Source: Saccopteryx bilineata (lineage: Eukaryota > Chordata > Mammalia > Chiroptera > Emballonuridae). From it: a DNA stretch of 64,000 nt. The stretch lies in NCBI RefSeq assembly GCF_036850765.1, contig NC_089498.1, forward strand, positions 56,905,795 to 56,969,794, given 5' to 3'. Made by a program: the position numbers and the translations under genes. This document shows, piece by piece, positions 36,675 to 46,512 of the stretch. How positions within the stretch are numbered: the first letter of the stretch is position 1; every line of letters starts with the position of its first letter. The notes beneath the pieces were generated by a model. The model was not told where the DNA came from. It saw only the letters and a program-made list of their open reading frames with translations, and did no database searches.

Positions 36675-36720
36675 CCCAGTATGAGACTTTAATAAACATA
36701 AGGGAATCAGTTTTCCTCCT

Positions 36721-37001
36721 TTAGGGAGGAGGAGTCCTTTTTTCATAAGTTCCGTTCTCCCCCCAAAAGTGTCCTTTTGCATTTCTTCCTTTTTGATATT
36801 GGAAGACTAATCTGTAAACATCTGTATTCGATCTATGCAGAGTCGATCCATTGCATGTGATGTGACGTATTTGTATTTGACATGACAGTTCGTCAAGGGT
36901 CAGTACAGTGCAGCTAGACACGATTATGAGATGCGTGCGCTCTGCACTGGAGACCTTAAGAGAGCGTGCAATATACCGAGCACAAAATGGCTTTGTGTAC
37001 T
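36721..37001. other. Unassigned segment with unusual CpG content next to an LTR
   Basis: About 280 bp between the LTR-B remnant and the LTR-A copy at 37002. It has several CpGs ('gatgcgtgcgctctgcac') unlike the surrounding AT-rich DNA. On the minus strand it is open in the frame running out of the LTR (36721-37152). It could be leftover internal ERV sequence of the LTR at 37002, since it lies just past that LTR's 3' end. I could not identify it. Confidence 0.35.
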
Positions 37002-37625
37002 TGTAAAGCCAGTATCCATGGACACCATTACAGCTGCCTGGCCAGTACAGGTTTGCATTTGAGTCAAACAAATGGTAATAAAACAACGGAGTCAAGAACT
37101 GGTTGGCCATTAGCTTTAATCCTAGCTTGCACCCAGCAGATGAGAAATACACAGTGGGAAAACACTTCCCTTTCCATTCAGGGCTCCCAAAGCCACTGAC
37201 TTATCTGAGTTTCCTAGAATCAAAGGTTTCTACCTCACCAGACTTATTCACCTCTGTTCCCCATCTCCTTCTCTCTACACAAACTCTACACAAACTGGCT
37301 TTTCCTTCAGAACTCTGCCATCTTGGCTGCTTCTCCTCTATTCCACATGGCCTTTCTCTGCCTCCTCCCTAATGCTAATCTCAGGAACCAAGAGAGAGCA
37401 AGCTCCTGGTCTGCCCATTTTATAGTGTAGCATTCAAAACCTTTAATCCAATATACAAACAAAGAAGTCTCTGATACAAAGTCACTTAGGGTGGGAAAGG
37501 CTTAGTCTTAAAACTAAGCTTTAGGCTATAACAACCCTGCCTGCTTACAGCCTGTCCCCTATACCCAATGCAAACTATAAGCGAGCAAACCTATATATTA
37601 TATTTACAAACTTATTTGACCAACA
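37002..37625 (-). mobile_element. LTR of family LTR-A, minus
   Basis: The reverse complement starts 'tgttggtcaaataagtttg' at 37625 and ends near 'ggctttaca' at 37002. It contains the family palindrome (about 37498-37519). The flanking 5-mers ('gtact' and 'atatt') do not match, so this may be the 5' LTR of a provirus whose rest was lost or rearranged. Confidence 0.85.
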
Positions 37626-37630
37626 ATATT

Positions 37631-38183
37631 TTTTACTGAAACACGACTTGGCACATATGACATAGTAGACTCACAATTATTTCTTTCTCAGTAAATACTC
37701 AATCATAGACAAGTAAGAACAATTCTTATTTTATTAGTTCATTATCTATTTAATAATTTCTAAATATATGTAATTTTATTTACAAGTATTTTCCCAAAAT
37801 TCGAGTGTTAAAGTGAAAGTCTAACTTCAAACCATATCCATTAATAATGCATTTTGATTAAATATATGATAGTTGCATAAAAGATATTTTTAACTAGAAA
37901 ATGATAAATACACCTGAATATCATTCCAAATTTATGGTTTTGTTTGATATTTGGTTTTACTTAATGAATACTTTTTTCTTACAATTATTATTAAAGATTA
38001 ATAGGCATGTAAGCATAATAACAATATAAAATATTGCAAATGTTTTTATTCTGCATTTATCATATAGTAAGTTATTACTGTAATGAATAAAATGTTTCTT
38101 TTATTTACAATATTGTTTTCTTTAATTTATTTTTGTCCTTTTTATTATAAAAAAGTTGGTCTCCTTAATATGTTATAAAGTAC
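37631..38183. other. AT-rich spacer, no recognised feature
   Basis: Very AT-rich, with no repeats I can name. Confidence 0.45.
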
Positions 38184-39215
38184 TGTACCCCAGATTCTGA
38201 AAGGCACTGTACCTCACTCCATTGGGTTTATGTAGAGACACCCAGTCCAGATGAATTTTGAAGAGTTTTATTAAGGAAGATGTTGGTCAAATAAGTTTGT
38301 AAATATAATATATATGTTTGCTCGCTTATTGTTTGCATTGGGTGTGGGGGACAGGCTGTAAGCTGTCAGGGTAGTTATAGCATAAGGCTTAGTTTTAAGA
38401 CTAAGCTTTTCCCCCGACCCTTGACTGATTGCATGATGTGGGGTGGTGCACTCACATGACGAATCCCATCATGCCTCATATAAGTGACTTTGTATTAGAG
38501 ACTTTCCTATTTGTATATTAGATTAAAGGTTTTGATTTCTACACTATACAGTAGGGAAGACCAGGAGCTTGCTCTCTCTCTTGGTTCCTGAGATTAGCAT
38601 GAGAGAAGAGAGCAGAAAAAGGAGAGCAGAGAAAGGCCATGTGGAGGAGGTCAGGAGAAGCAGCCAAAATGGTGGAGTGCAGAAGGAGGAGCCAGTTAGT
38701 ATAGAGCTTTTGCAGAGAGAAGGAGATGGGGAACAGAGGTGAATGAGACTGGTGAGGTTAGAAACCGTTGATTCTAGGAAGCTTGTATAAGTCAGTAGCT
38801 TTGTGAGGACTGAATGAGTGGATTTTGGAGCCCAGTGTGTGTTTTTACTTGCCTGACAGGTGCAAGCTAGGATTAAATGGTCCACCAGTTCTTGGTTCCA
38901 TTGTTTCATTACTGTCTGTCCGAATCTAATGTGAACCTGCATGAGCCAGGCAGCTGTAATGGTGGCCGTGCCTACTGGCTTTACAGAGGAGATTTATTCA
39001 ATATGCCAGCTGCATATGGCTTAAATGGGGCAGTAGACCCAAATCGTGCAGTCCTCAAATATATTTCATGGGCTGTTTATATACCCTTGATCACACACAG
39101 GTGGGGGAGAGCATGACATCATGACACAAGCTGACATAATTTGTTTAGGGGATACACAGAAACATTAAGACTTTCAATGTTAACACAATAAAAGATGTTT
39201 ATAAATCTTTTAGGG
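38184..39215 (-). mobile_element. LTR of a third ERV family (LTR-C), minus, split by an LTR-A
   Basis: On the minus strand the order is a U3-like segment, then 'gggtatataaacagccc' (TATA box, about 39070-39086) and 'ttgaataaatctcctc' (polyadenylation signal, about 38990-39004). An LTR-A lies in between. Then comes 'taataaaactcttcaaaatt', ending near '..ctggggtaca' (38184). Excluding the nested LTR it is about 330 bp. End points are approximate and no target duplication was confirmed. Confidence 0.55.
38281..38985 (+). mobile_element. Solo LTR, family LTR-A, nested in LTR-C
   Basis: It starts 'tgttggtcaaataagtttg' and ends 'ctactggctttaca'. Flanking 5-mers 'gaaga' (38276-38280) and 'gagga' (38986-38990) are a one-mismatch target duplication. 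It has the family palindrome (about 38387-38407) and the same GA-rich region as the copy at 33986. Confidence 0.88.
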
Positions 39216-39273
39216 TTCATCTTCCCTCACTCGCTTAGATGTAATTTACTCTCAAGATTCCAGAAAGGGAGAG

Positions 39274-39921
39274 TGTACAGCCAGTACATCTCAGCCGCCA
39301 TCACAGCCGCCTGGCCCATGCAGATTTGCATTTGATTCAGACAGACAGTAATGAAACAATGGAGCCAAGAATTGGTGGGCCATTAGCTGTAATCCTAGTT
39401 TGCACCCAGTGGGCAAGAAATACACACAGTGGGAAAACATTTCCCTTTTCTTTCAGGGCTGCCAAAGCCACTGACTCATTCGAGTTTCCTAGAATCAAAG
39501 TTTCTACCTCACCAGCCTTATTCACCTCTGTTCCCATCTCCTCCTCTCTACACAAACTCTGCACAAACTGGCTTCTTCTTCAGCACTTTGCTATCTTGGC
39601 TGCTTCTCCTCTCCTCCACATGGCCTTTCTCTGCTCTCCTAGTCTGCCCCATTTAATAGTGTAAAAATCAAAACCTTTAATCCAATATACAAACAAGAAA
39701 GTCTCTGATACAAAGTCACTTATCTGAGGCATAATGGGATTCCTCATGAGAGTGCACCACCCCCCATCATGCAACAGTCAATGGTGTGGGGAAATGCTTA
39801 GTCTTAAAACTAAGCCTTAGGCTATAATGACCATGCCTGCTTACAGCCAGTCCTCCACACCTAAAGCAAACTATAAGCAAGCAAACCTACATCTCATATT
39901 TTCAAATTTATTTAACCAACA
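39274..39921 (-). repeat. 3' LTR of the short provirus
   Basis: On the minus strand it runs from 'tgttggttaaataaatttg' (39921) to 'ctggctgtaca' (39274). It contains the family palindrome at about 39796-39815. It differs from its partner LTR at many positions, so the insertion is not recent. Confidence 0.88.
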
Positions 39922-39945
39922 TTCCACCCCTTTTGCTCGCTTCAT
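39906..39945 (-). promoter_or_regulatory. Polypurine tract at the 3' LTR junction
   Basis: Read on the minus strand, 'gagcaaaaggggtggaa' lies immediately before the LTR's first bases 'tgttgg'. This is the expected site for plus-strand DNA priming in reverse transcription. It supports the boundary and the retroviral nature of the unit. Confidence 0.8.
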
Positions 39946-40449
39946 AATCTAAAGCACAGGTATACCTGCACAAGGAAATTAGGCACATTACACAAGGTGC
40001 AACAACATGACAAATCATACAATTTCAATAATTACAAAGATACACTTTACCAGTCTCTGAGCACTTTGTCAAAAGCACAAAATGTCCTCAGACTTTTTCT
40101 AGCCATAGGAAAAGCTTTCTGAGGCAGGAGAGTGCTTCCAGTAAAGCCACTCCCCTCCTCCATCAGGGTATTTCACAATGTCCAAAATCCATAAGTCTAT
40201 CCAATAAAGGAGCCAGTGCCTACTCTGGTCGTAGTCCAGGAATCAGTCCAAGCACATGGGGCCTCAGCCACCACCCACATCACTGCCGTCCTGGCACTGT
40301 CCCAAGGAGGAGCACGTGGCAATGACAGTCAGCATTTCCATCTCTGCTCTGGAAAGCATGATGGCATTCACCCCTATGTCCCAAAATTGCAGACCTACCA
40401 GGGGCATAGAAAGAACTCCTTGCTGCTGGGCTCTCACCTTCTGCAGACT

Positions 40450-40797
40450 TCAGATTGCAACTCCAGACAAGTTCTCCTCATCCTCCAAAGAGGAACTGGA
40501 AATACCAGCTCCCGCTTCTTGGCTCAAGCCCAGGGCCGCTGCCACCTTTTGCTCTGCGGGCCATGCAGCTCCAGCTCTGGCCTCAATCTCAGCCTCCTGC
40601 TGCTGCTGGCTCTTCACAACATCCAGGGAAATCTCCAACTCACAAACCTGTGATTCCTTCTCCAGCAACTGCAACATTTTCAAGCAAATCTCACAAACCT
40701 GGTCGGCCTCCTTCTCTGGTGCCTGCTCCAGCTCCAGGATCGGCATCTCTTTCTCCTACGTTTGCTCCAGCTCCTTCCACTCCTCGGTTTGCAGGTC
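40450..40797 (-). pseudogene. Unidentified coiled-coil-like frame in the provirus interior
   Basis: A 98-codon open frame on the minus strand (40746-40450) encodes a Glu/Gln/Leu-rich, coiled-coil-like peptide containing 'KMLQLLEKESQVCELEISL' and a Gln run 'SQQQQEAEIEA'. The same frame continues upstream ('DLQTEEWKELEQ') beyond one stop codon to about 40797, so the ancestral frame was longer. Base composition is much richer in GC than the flanks. I do not recognise it as gag, pol or env. It may be a captured host coding sequence or a non-canonical ERV gene. The longer plus-strand frames over the same DNA (40216-40982) are less convincing because they show low-complexity Ser/Pro-rich translations. 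Confidence 0.45.
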
Positions 40798-40977
40798 ATG
40801 GGCAGCCTCTTCCACAGAACTCTGTTTCTTCATGCATGGCTGTAAAAGTCAGCCAGCCTATGGTCCTCAAAAGGACAGTGATGAGGAACCATAACAGCAG
40901 CCAGTCCTCTACTGCACTGCTCAAAGGTGGTGGTGGTTCCATACCAAATTTTGAATCCTGCCACAGACTATGCCAAA

Positions 40978-41651
40978 TGTAAAGCAAGTAGCCATGGCCA
41001 CCATCACAGCCACCTGACCCATGCAGATTTGCATTTGATTCAGACAGATGGTAATGAAAGAATGGAGCCAAGAACTGGTGGGCCACTAGCTTTAATTCTA
41101 GCTTGCACCCAGAGGGCAAGAAATACTCAGTGGGAAAACACTTTCCTTTCCATTCAGGGCTCCCAAAGCCACTGAATTATTCGAGTTTCCTATAATCAAA
41201 GTTTCTAACCTCATCAGTTTCATTCACATCTGTTATCCATCTCCTTCTCTCTGCACAAACTGGCTTCTCCTTCAGCACTTCGCCATCTTGGCTGGTTCTC
41301 CTGGTCTTCTCCACATGGCCTTTATCTGCTCTCTTTTCTCTGCTCTCTCCTCTAATGCTAATCTCAGGAACTGAGAGAGAGCAAGCTCCTGGTCTGCCCC
41401 ATTTTATAGTGTAGAAACCAAAACCTTTAATCCAATATTCAAAAAAGGAAGTCTCTGATACAAAGTCACTTATCTGAGGCATGATGGGATTCCTCATGAG
41501 AGTGCACCACCCCAGGATGGGAAAGACTTAGTCTTAAAACTAAGCCTTAGAGTAGAACAACCCGGCCTGCTTACAGCCTGTCCCCCACACCCAATGCAAA
41601 CTATAAGCGAGCAAACCTATATATCATATTTACAAACTTATTTGACCAACA
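40978..41651 (-). repeat. 5' LTR of the short provirus
   Basis: On the minus strand it runs from 'tgttggtcaaataagtttg' (41651) to 'gctacttgctttaca' (40978). Just inside it the minus strand reads 'tttggcatagtctgtgg', the position expected for a primer binding site (starting TGG), but I cannot match it to a tRNA. Confidence 0.88.
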
Positions 41652-41869
41652 GGGAGGAACTTCAATCAATGCAAGGTGTTATATAAATTCTGTCTCCCAT
41701 TGAAAGAGAAGTTTCACAGTTAACCTTTATTTTAGATTTAAAACTAAATGACCCATTGTTCTTGCAAGCCAAAAACTTCTACATTCTTCTCCCTACCCAC
41801 CCCAAAGGAAGGATGGGACAGGAAAACCTAACCTTTCCTCTTAGAATATTAATATTAATTTTTTAGCTT

Positions 41870-41991
41870 TTGGTATCTTACAACAAATAAACAGAATGAG
41901 TCACCATTTTATAGCTCCACTGTTTCTTTACTGTCTTCTTGAATTTAATGAGAATGTGAATGTACACAATGGCAGCAACCACTGGCCATAC
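41870..41991 (+). repeat. Fragment of an LTR-A/B 3' end
   Basis: 'aataaacagaatgagtcacc' to 'aaccactggccatacag' parallels the last ~120 bases of the LTR at 26846-27406 ('aataaacagaatag' to 'ctcctggccataca'). The upstream part (41652-41870) has no recognisable LTR sequence. 41992-42295 is AT-rich with nothing named. Confidence 0.5.
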
Positions 41992-42295
41992 AGATTTTTA
42001 CTCCAAATGTCTAATATTGGCTCAGTTAATGAACCCCATTTGCTCTTTCTGCTGTAGATAATGCTATAGTATCCAAACACATATTTGGCTTGGCACAATT
42101 ACAAAGCAAAACTTTGGGTTGTAAAATTATGAGACAGAAAACATTGTCAGTCAAAAAAAGAAAAAAGAAAGAAAGAAAACATTGTCAGTAAAGTTTGGGA
42201 GTAAAATAAAATCAACTTTTTATTTCAACCCAGCAGTTTTTTGTTTTTTTTTTAATACTTAACTGAAGAAGTCTTCCTATTCTTGAATCAAAGTC

Positions 42296-42779
42296 TGTAG
42301 GAAATCGCCCATTTAACCTTGAATCTGCTGACTTGGATTGGGGAACTTTAGTTAAAGGTCCTGATGAATGTCTCTTGGATGCAAACACCAAGAAACTGTG
42401 TGAGTGACCTTTGTGCAGACACAAAGGAATGCATATGAACAAGTTTTAGAAAATTAGCCTAGAGGTTCTAGATTTCCCCTTCCTTTGTGCTTGTTAATCA
42501 GCAAACGAAAAAGAACATAGTGACCCAAATTAGCCCTTTCTGCATGTTAGCAAAATGGCCATTAGTCCTATTTTTCCCTTGTGACCTGGCCTCCCTCCCT
42601 TGTAATCCTGTTACCTCTGTTCTGCTTCTAATTAGTAAAAGCTGAGGGAGAAGAAAATTCAGAAGGTCTTCTTTGCCTCCCTTGGCAAGTCTCCCCCTCT
42701 TTCTCTTGACACAAGTTTGTGTCTTGAGTAGGTTTTTTTCATGTGACACTGGTAGTTCCCAGTGGACTAGAGTACTATA
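42296..42779 (+). repeat. 5' LTR of the second short provirus
   Basis: 484 bp. Shared landmarks with the 3' LTR: 'tggattggggaactttagtt', 'gaggttctagatttcccctt' and 'cccttgtaatcctgttacct'. The polyadenylation signal of the 3' copy ('aataaaagct') reads 'agtaaaagct' here. Near the end an imperfect palindrome 'gacacaagtttgtgtc' is kept in both copies. Confidence 0.85.
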
Positions 42780-43648
42780 AGTGGTGTCCCTGATGTGATC
42801 ATGTAGAATCTGTGCATGAAGAGTAGTTTAGCACCTGAGTCTTATGAAGTATTTTGGTAAGGAACAGTCCCTACTTGCCTTGAGGAAGGGACCAATGTAC
42901 ATAGGTGAAAGAGGGGTTTTCACATGGGGCAGGAGCTCACCAAGTAGCAGCAAATTTGCATTAGAAATTTACTCTTGCTCCACGCTGCTCAGTATGCTAT
43001 AGAGCCTAAAACATTACAGCAACTCTTACTTGCTATAGGAGAGTACTGCCTCTGGTTCCCCCAGTGAGGGAAACTTAGATTTTGAATTATAAAAGCAAGT
43101 AGGTAAAGTGTTGAAAAGGCATTCTGAATGAGGATTAAAGGTTTCTGTTCCTCTTCTCACAACATGGCAGAAAATAAAAGAGGAATCTCAGCATAGCCAA
43201 CCTGAACCACCAGTTACAGCAACAATAAAATTTGAGGAGGCTGATAAAAGAGGACAAAAGAACTCATGTTCCAATTTTGTCATCAACAGGTCCTCTTTGA
43301 ATATTAGCAAGGAAAGAAAAATGTGAAGCTTCATTATGAACTGGCATTAGCCCCTAGAAAGCAAACCAGTTCCAGAGATCCAGAAGCTGATAATGAATTC
43401 ATCTCCCAAAATAAACCCAAAAAAGAAGAAAACCTAACTTACTCCCAAGTACTCAGGGAGCACCTGACATCACCTGGGACACTTTGAAATATCAAACCAG
43501 GCATGCAAAAGGACTTTTACAAAATACAGAAGTGCCTGCAAACCCCTAAACACCTATTTTTCTCTCTATGCTTGCTTTCTACCTTCCACTACAACCACCT
43601 AACCATCTTTCTTTCTGTTAATCTTTATTAAAACAAAAATGGGGGAGA
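42780..43648 (+). other. Internal region of the second short provirus
   Basis: 869 bp with no long open frame and no recognisable gag, pol or env motif. Immediately after the 5' LTR the text reads 'agtggtgtccctgatg', where 'tggtgtccctg' sits at the primer-binding-site position but has not been matched to a tRNA. The end is A-rich, leading into the polypurine tract. Confidence 0.6.
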
Positions 43649-44354
43649 TGTAGGGAATCACCCATCTAACCTTGAACCCTCTCTGACCTGGATTGGGGAA
43701 CTTTAGTTAAAGGCCCTGAGTGAGTGTCTCTTGGATGTAAACACCAAGAAACTGTGTGAGTGCGTGACCTTTGTTTAGACACAAAAAAATGCATGTGAAT
43801 AGGCTTTAGAAAATTAGCCCAGAGGTTCTAGATTTCCCCTTCCTTTGTGCTTGTTAATTAGTAATAAAAAGAGAACATACTGACCCAAATTAGCCCTTTC
43901 TCCATGTCAGTAAAATGATCATTAGTCATTCTTCCCCCTTGTCACCTGATCTCCCTCCCTTGTAATCCTGTTACCTTTGTTCTGCTTTGATCAATAAAAG
44001 CTAAGGGAGAAGGGAACCTGACCTGTGGTGGCGCAGTAGATAAAGCGTCGACCTGCAAATGCTGAGGTCGCCGGTTCGAAACCCTGGTCTTGCCTGGTCA
44101 AGGCACAGATGGGAGTTGATGCTTCCAGCTCCTCCCCCCTTCTGTCTCTCCTCTCTCTTTGTCTCTCCCTCTCCCCTCTAAAATGAATAAATACAAATAA
44201 AAAAAAATTTAAAAAAAAGCTGAGGGAGAAGGAAATTCAGGTATCCTTTGCCTCCCTCAGCAGACCTCCCCCCCTTCCTCTTGACATAAGTTTGTGTCTT
44301 AAGCAGTTTTTTTTCACATGACACTGGTACTTCCCAGCGGGCTGGAGTTCTACA
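43649..44354 (+). repeat. 3' LTR of the second short provirus (contains a SINE)
   Basis: Same family as 42296-42779. A family-2 SINE lies within it at 44017-44216, flanked by duplicated LTR text 'aaagctaagggagaagg' and 'aaagctgagggagaagg'. The polyadenylation signal 'aataaaagct' is intact just before the SINE. 44355-44736 holds nothing recognised. Confidence 0.85.
44017..44216 (+). mobile_element. tRNA-derived SINE, family 2, inside an LTR
   Basis: Head 'cctgacctgtggtggcgcag', A-box-like 'tagataaagcgtcgacctg' and B-box 'ggttcgaaaccc'. It continues 'ggtcaaggcacagatgggag', with a C/T-rich tail and an A-rich end ('aataaatacaaataaaaaaa'). The ~17-bp target duplication is clear on both sides. It is a well-preserved copy. 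Confidence 0.9.
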
Positions 44355-44736
44355 AGAATCAACAAATAAATAAATGAACAAACTGACCAGCCAACCATCA
44401 AACTAGTCAATTAACCAACTGAGACAATTCTAGGTTACTACAGCAAAGATTTTACAAAATATAGATATTTTATGTAATTGGAGGCATCTAGGTAGCCAAT
44501 GTTTTTGCTGCTGGGGCATAAGGGAATATTTGAGAAGTAATATGTTTCAGAAAAATAATTTTTAAATAACTATTATTAAAAACAAGTAAATTTACAAAGT
44601 TTAAGTCTCTGACATAATTATCTAAAGCAAAATAAACTTGAAAAAACCATGACACTAATGTTCAAACTATTGCTTTTGTCACACTAATTGAGAAAAATTA
44701 AACATAATGGTAATACAAATAGACAACCAGTATTAG

Positions 44737-45243
44737 TGTTTGGCAAATAAGTTTGTAAAATGTGATTTTAATGTTTGCTCACTTTTATTGTTAAAAGTGG
44801 CTTCTGCATAAGTGAATGGTGCTGCCTGGTGAAAGTGCTAATTACCTTTCTGCTTGGGAAAGTCCATTGTTATGCTAATGTTGCTGGAGGAGGGGTTTTC
44901 GTGCTAAGAAAAGTTTGTGAGGAAGAAGCCAAGATGAAAAAAAGGAGAGAGAAGCCAATTTTGCAGAGTAAGAACCCATGTTGGCAGATGGGGAACAAGA
45001 GATGACTTAAACTGGTGGGGGCCTTTGATTCTAGGAAATCCTGGATGTATCAGTAGCTTTGTGAGCTCTGAATGAGTGGGTTTTGGAGTGATGTGTGTTT
45101 GTTTTTACTCGCCTGCTGGGTGCGAGGCTAGAATAAAGGAATGGGCCACCTGTTTTTGGCCCCGCAGTTTCTTTACCATTTGCCTGAATCTAATGGGGAC
45201 TTGCACCTGCCTGGCAGTGATGGCCACGATTACTGGCCATACA
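44737..45243 (+). mobile_element. Solo LTR-B, with near-perfect 5-bp target duplication
   Basis: It starts 'tgtttggcaaataagtttg' and ends 'gattactggccataca'. Flanks are 'attag' (44732-44736) and 'atcag' (45244-45248). Its second half resembles LTR-A ('accatttgcctgaatctaatg'), but it lacks the LTR-A palindrome block, so it is a sister family. The polyadenylation signal 'aataaa' is at about 45132. Confidence 0.88.
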
Positions 45244-45371
45244 ATCAGAAATGCTAAATTGAAAAAATATATATGATTTAAAAAGAAGGAATATGAATAT
45301 TTCTTTTTCAAGGAGTAATTTCACCCTTTTAAATAATTCATTTTTTTTCTTTTTTAAAAAATAATTGTCTG

Positions 45372-45767
45372 GGCCCTGGCCGGTTGGCTCAGCAGTAGAG
45401 CGTCGGCCTGGCGTGCGGGGGACCCGGGTTCGATTTCCGACCAGGGCACATAGGAGAAGCGCCCATTTGCTTCTCCACCCCCCCCCTCCTTCCTCTCCGT
45501 CTCTCTTCCACTCCCGCAGCCAAGGCTCCATTGGAGCAAAGATGGCCCGGGGTGCTGGGGATGGCTCCTTGGCCTCTGCCCCAGGCACTAGAGTGGCTCT
45601 GGTCGAGGCAGAGCGACGCCCCGGAGGGGCAGAACATCGCCCCCTGGTGGGCAGAGCATCGCCCCTGGTGGGTGTGCCGGGTGGATCCCGGTCGGGCGCA
45701 TGCGGGAGTCTGTCTGACTGTCTCTCCCCGTTTCCAGCTTCAGAAAAATACAAAAAAATAAATAAAT
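45372..45767 (+). mobile_element. tRNA-derived SINE, family 3, young copy with 16-bp perfect duplication
   Basis: Full length, from the head 'ggccctggccggttggctc' to an A-rich tail. The duplication 'aaaaaataattgtctg' is identical at 45356-45371 and 45768-45783. A/B boxes are intact and the body is close to the consensus shared by the copies at 55379 and 63717. Confidence 0.95.
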
Positions 45768-45810
45768 AAAAAATAATTGTCTGATTTATAAAAGGACCTG
45801 AAATGTGATG

Positions 45811-46292
45811 GTCAGTATCCACATGCAGCCCCCTGAGGCCATTTATCTGGCCCCCACTGCATTTCTGGAAGAGACACCTCTTTCATTGGTGGTCAGTGAG
45901 AGGAGCACTGTATGTGGCGGCGCCGAAAAGCACAGCATCACTCAGGTACAGTACTACTTCTGGTGACACAGGATGCACACATCATGGCTCTGGAAGTGTG
46001 TCATATCACTTGTTATGGCTAGCAGTGACAAATGTGGAACTGGACATTGACCATCTCATTAGCCAAAAGTAGGCCCATAGTTCCCATTGAAATACTGGTC
46101 AGATTGTTGATTTAAATTTACTTGTTCTTTATTTTAAATATTGTATTTGTTCCCATTTTGTTTTTTTTTTCCTTTAAAATAAGATATGTGCAGTGTGCAT
46201 AGGGATTTATTCATAGGTTTTTTATAGTACAGCCCTCCAACGATCTGAGGGACAGTGAACTGGCTCCCTGTGTAAAAAGTTTGGGGACCCTG
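45811..46292 (+). mobile_element. hAT-like non-autonomous DNA element (left end truncated)
   Basis: The body is shared with the reverse copy at 61998-62340: 'ctctttcattggtggtcagtg', 'cccattgaaatactggtcag' and 'cagtgtgcatagggattt'. It ends 'tttggggaccctg', a typical right terminus. The expected left terminus 'caggggtccccaaac' is missing. It has about 170 extra internal bases (45915-46080) compared with the other copy. Confidence 0.65.
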
Positions 46293-46319
46293 CTCTAGAC
46301 TTATGCTAAAAGGTTTTGA

Positions 46320-46500
46320 GTCCTAGCTTTTTTTAATTCTTTAGTTTTAGGCAAAATTCTTGAAATTTTTACCTTCAATTTACTCATTTTTCAAGTGCCA
46401 GAAATAATAGTACTGTACTTACTTAGTAAAGTTGTTAAATAAGGTTAAGCATGAGAATACTTATATGGCATATAGTAAATACTCAGTACTTGCTATTAAT
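46320..46500 (+). repeat. MIR-like fragment
   Basis: 'ttaccttcaatttactcattt', then 'aagttgttaaataaggttaagc', then 'catatagtaaatactcagta' parallel the 3' half of MIR. Confidence 0.55.
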
Positions 46501-46512
46501 AATACTACTGTG

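Larger units (their letters stand above)
35526..36720 (+). mobile_element. LTR-B copy (relative of LTR-A), carrying two nested insertions
   Basis: The left end 'tgttgggcaaataagtttg' matches the start of the LTR at 44737. LTR sequence then continues on both sides of a short reverse-oriented LTR (35633-35953) and of a SINE (36276-36674). Internal landmarks shared with 44737 include 'gggggcctttgaatcca' and 'gagctctgaatga'. After the 'aataaa' near 36693 the similarity fades, so the right end (about 36720) is uncertain and no target duplication is found. Confidence 0.7.
39274..41651 (-). mobile_element. Short non-autonomous provirus with two LTR-A copies
   Basis: The two LTRs are in the same (minus) orientation: the 5' LTR is at 40978-41651 (674 bp) and the 3' LTR at 39274-39921 (648 bp). 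They flank only 1,056 bp of internal DNA. Flanking 5-mers 'gagag' (39269-39273) and 'gggag' (41652-41656) are a one-mismatch duplication. A polypurine tract ('agcaaaaggggtggaa' in the minus sense) directly precedes the 3' LTR. No gag, protease, polymerase or envelope motif is visible, so mobilisation would have needed a helper element. Confidence 0.85.
42296..44354 (+). mobile_element. Second short non-autonomous provirus, plus strand
   Basis: Two direct LTRs, 42296-42779 and 43649-44354, both start 'tgtagg(g/a)aatc' and end in a 'ctata/ctaca' block. They enclose 869 bp. A polypurine tract 'aaaaatgggggaga' lies immediately before the 3' LTR (about 43635-43648). No retroviral protein motif is apparent in the interior. 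The 3' LTR carries a SINE. A clean target duplication was not found. Confidence 0.82.

Noticed and set aside
40256..40894. 212-codon plus-strand frame over the provirus interior
   Set aside because: It is opposite to the LTR orientation. The Ser/Ala/Cys-rich translation looks like the antisense of the Glu/Gln-rich minus-strand frame, so it is not reported as a gene.
45372..45445. tRNA gene-like A and B boxes
   Set aside because: These are the heads of tRNA-derived SINEs with long non-tRNA bodies and A-tails, not standalone tRNA genes. The same applies to the other SINE copies.
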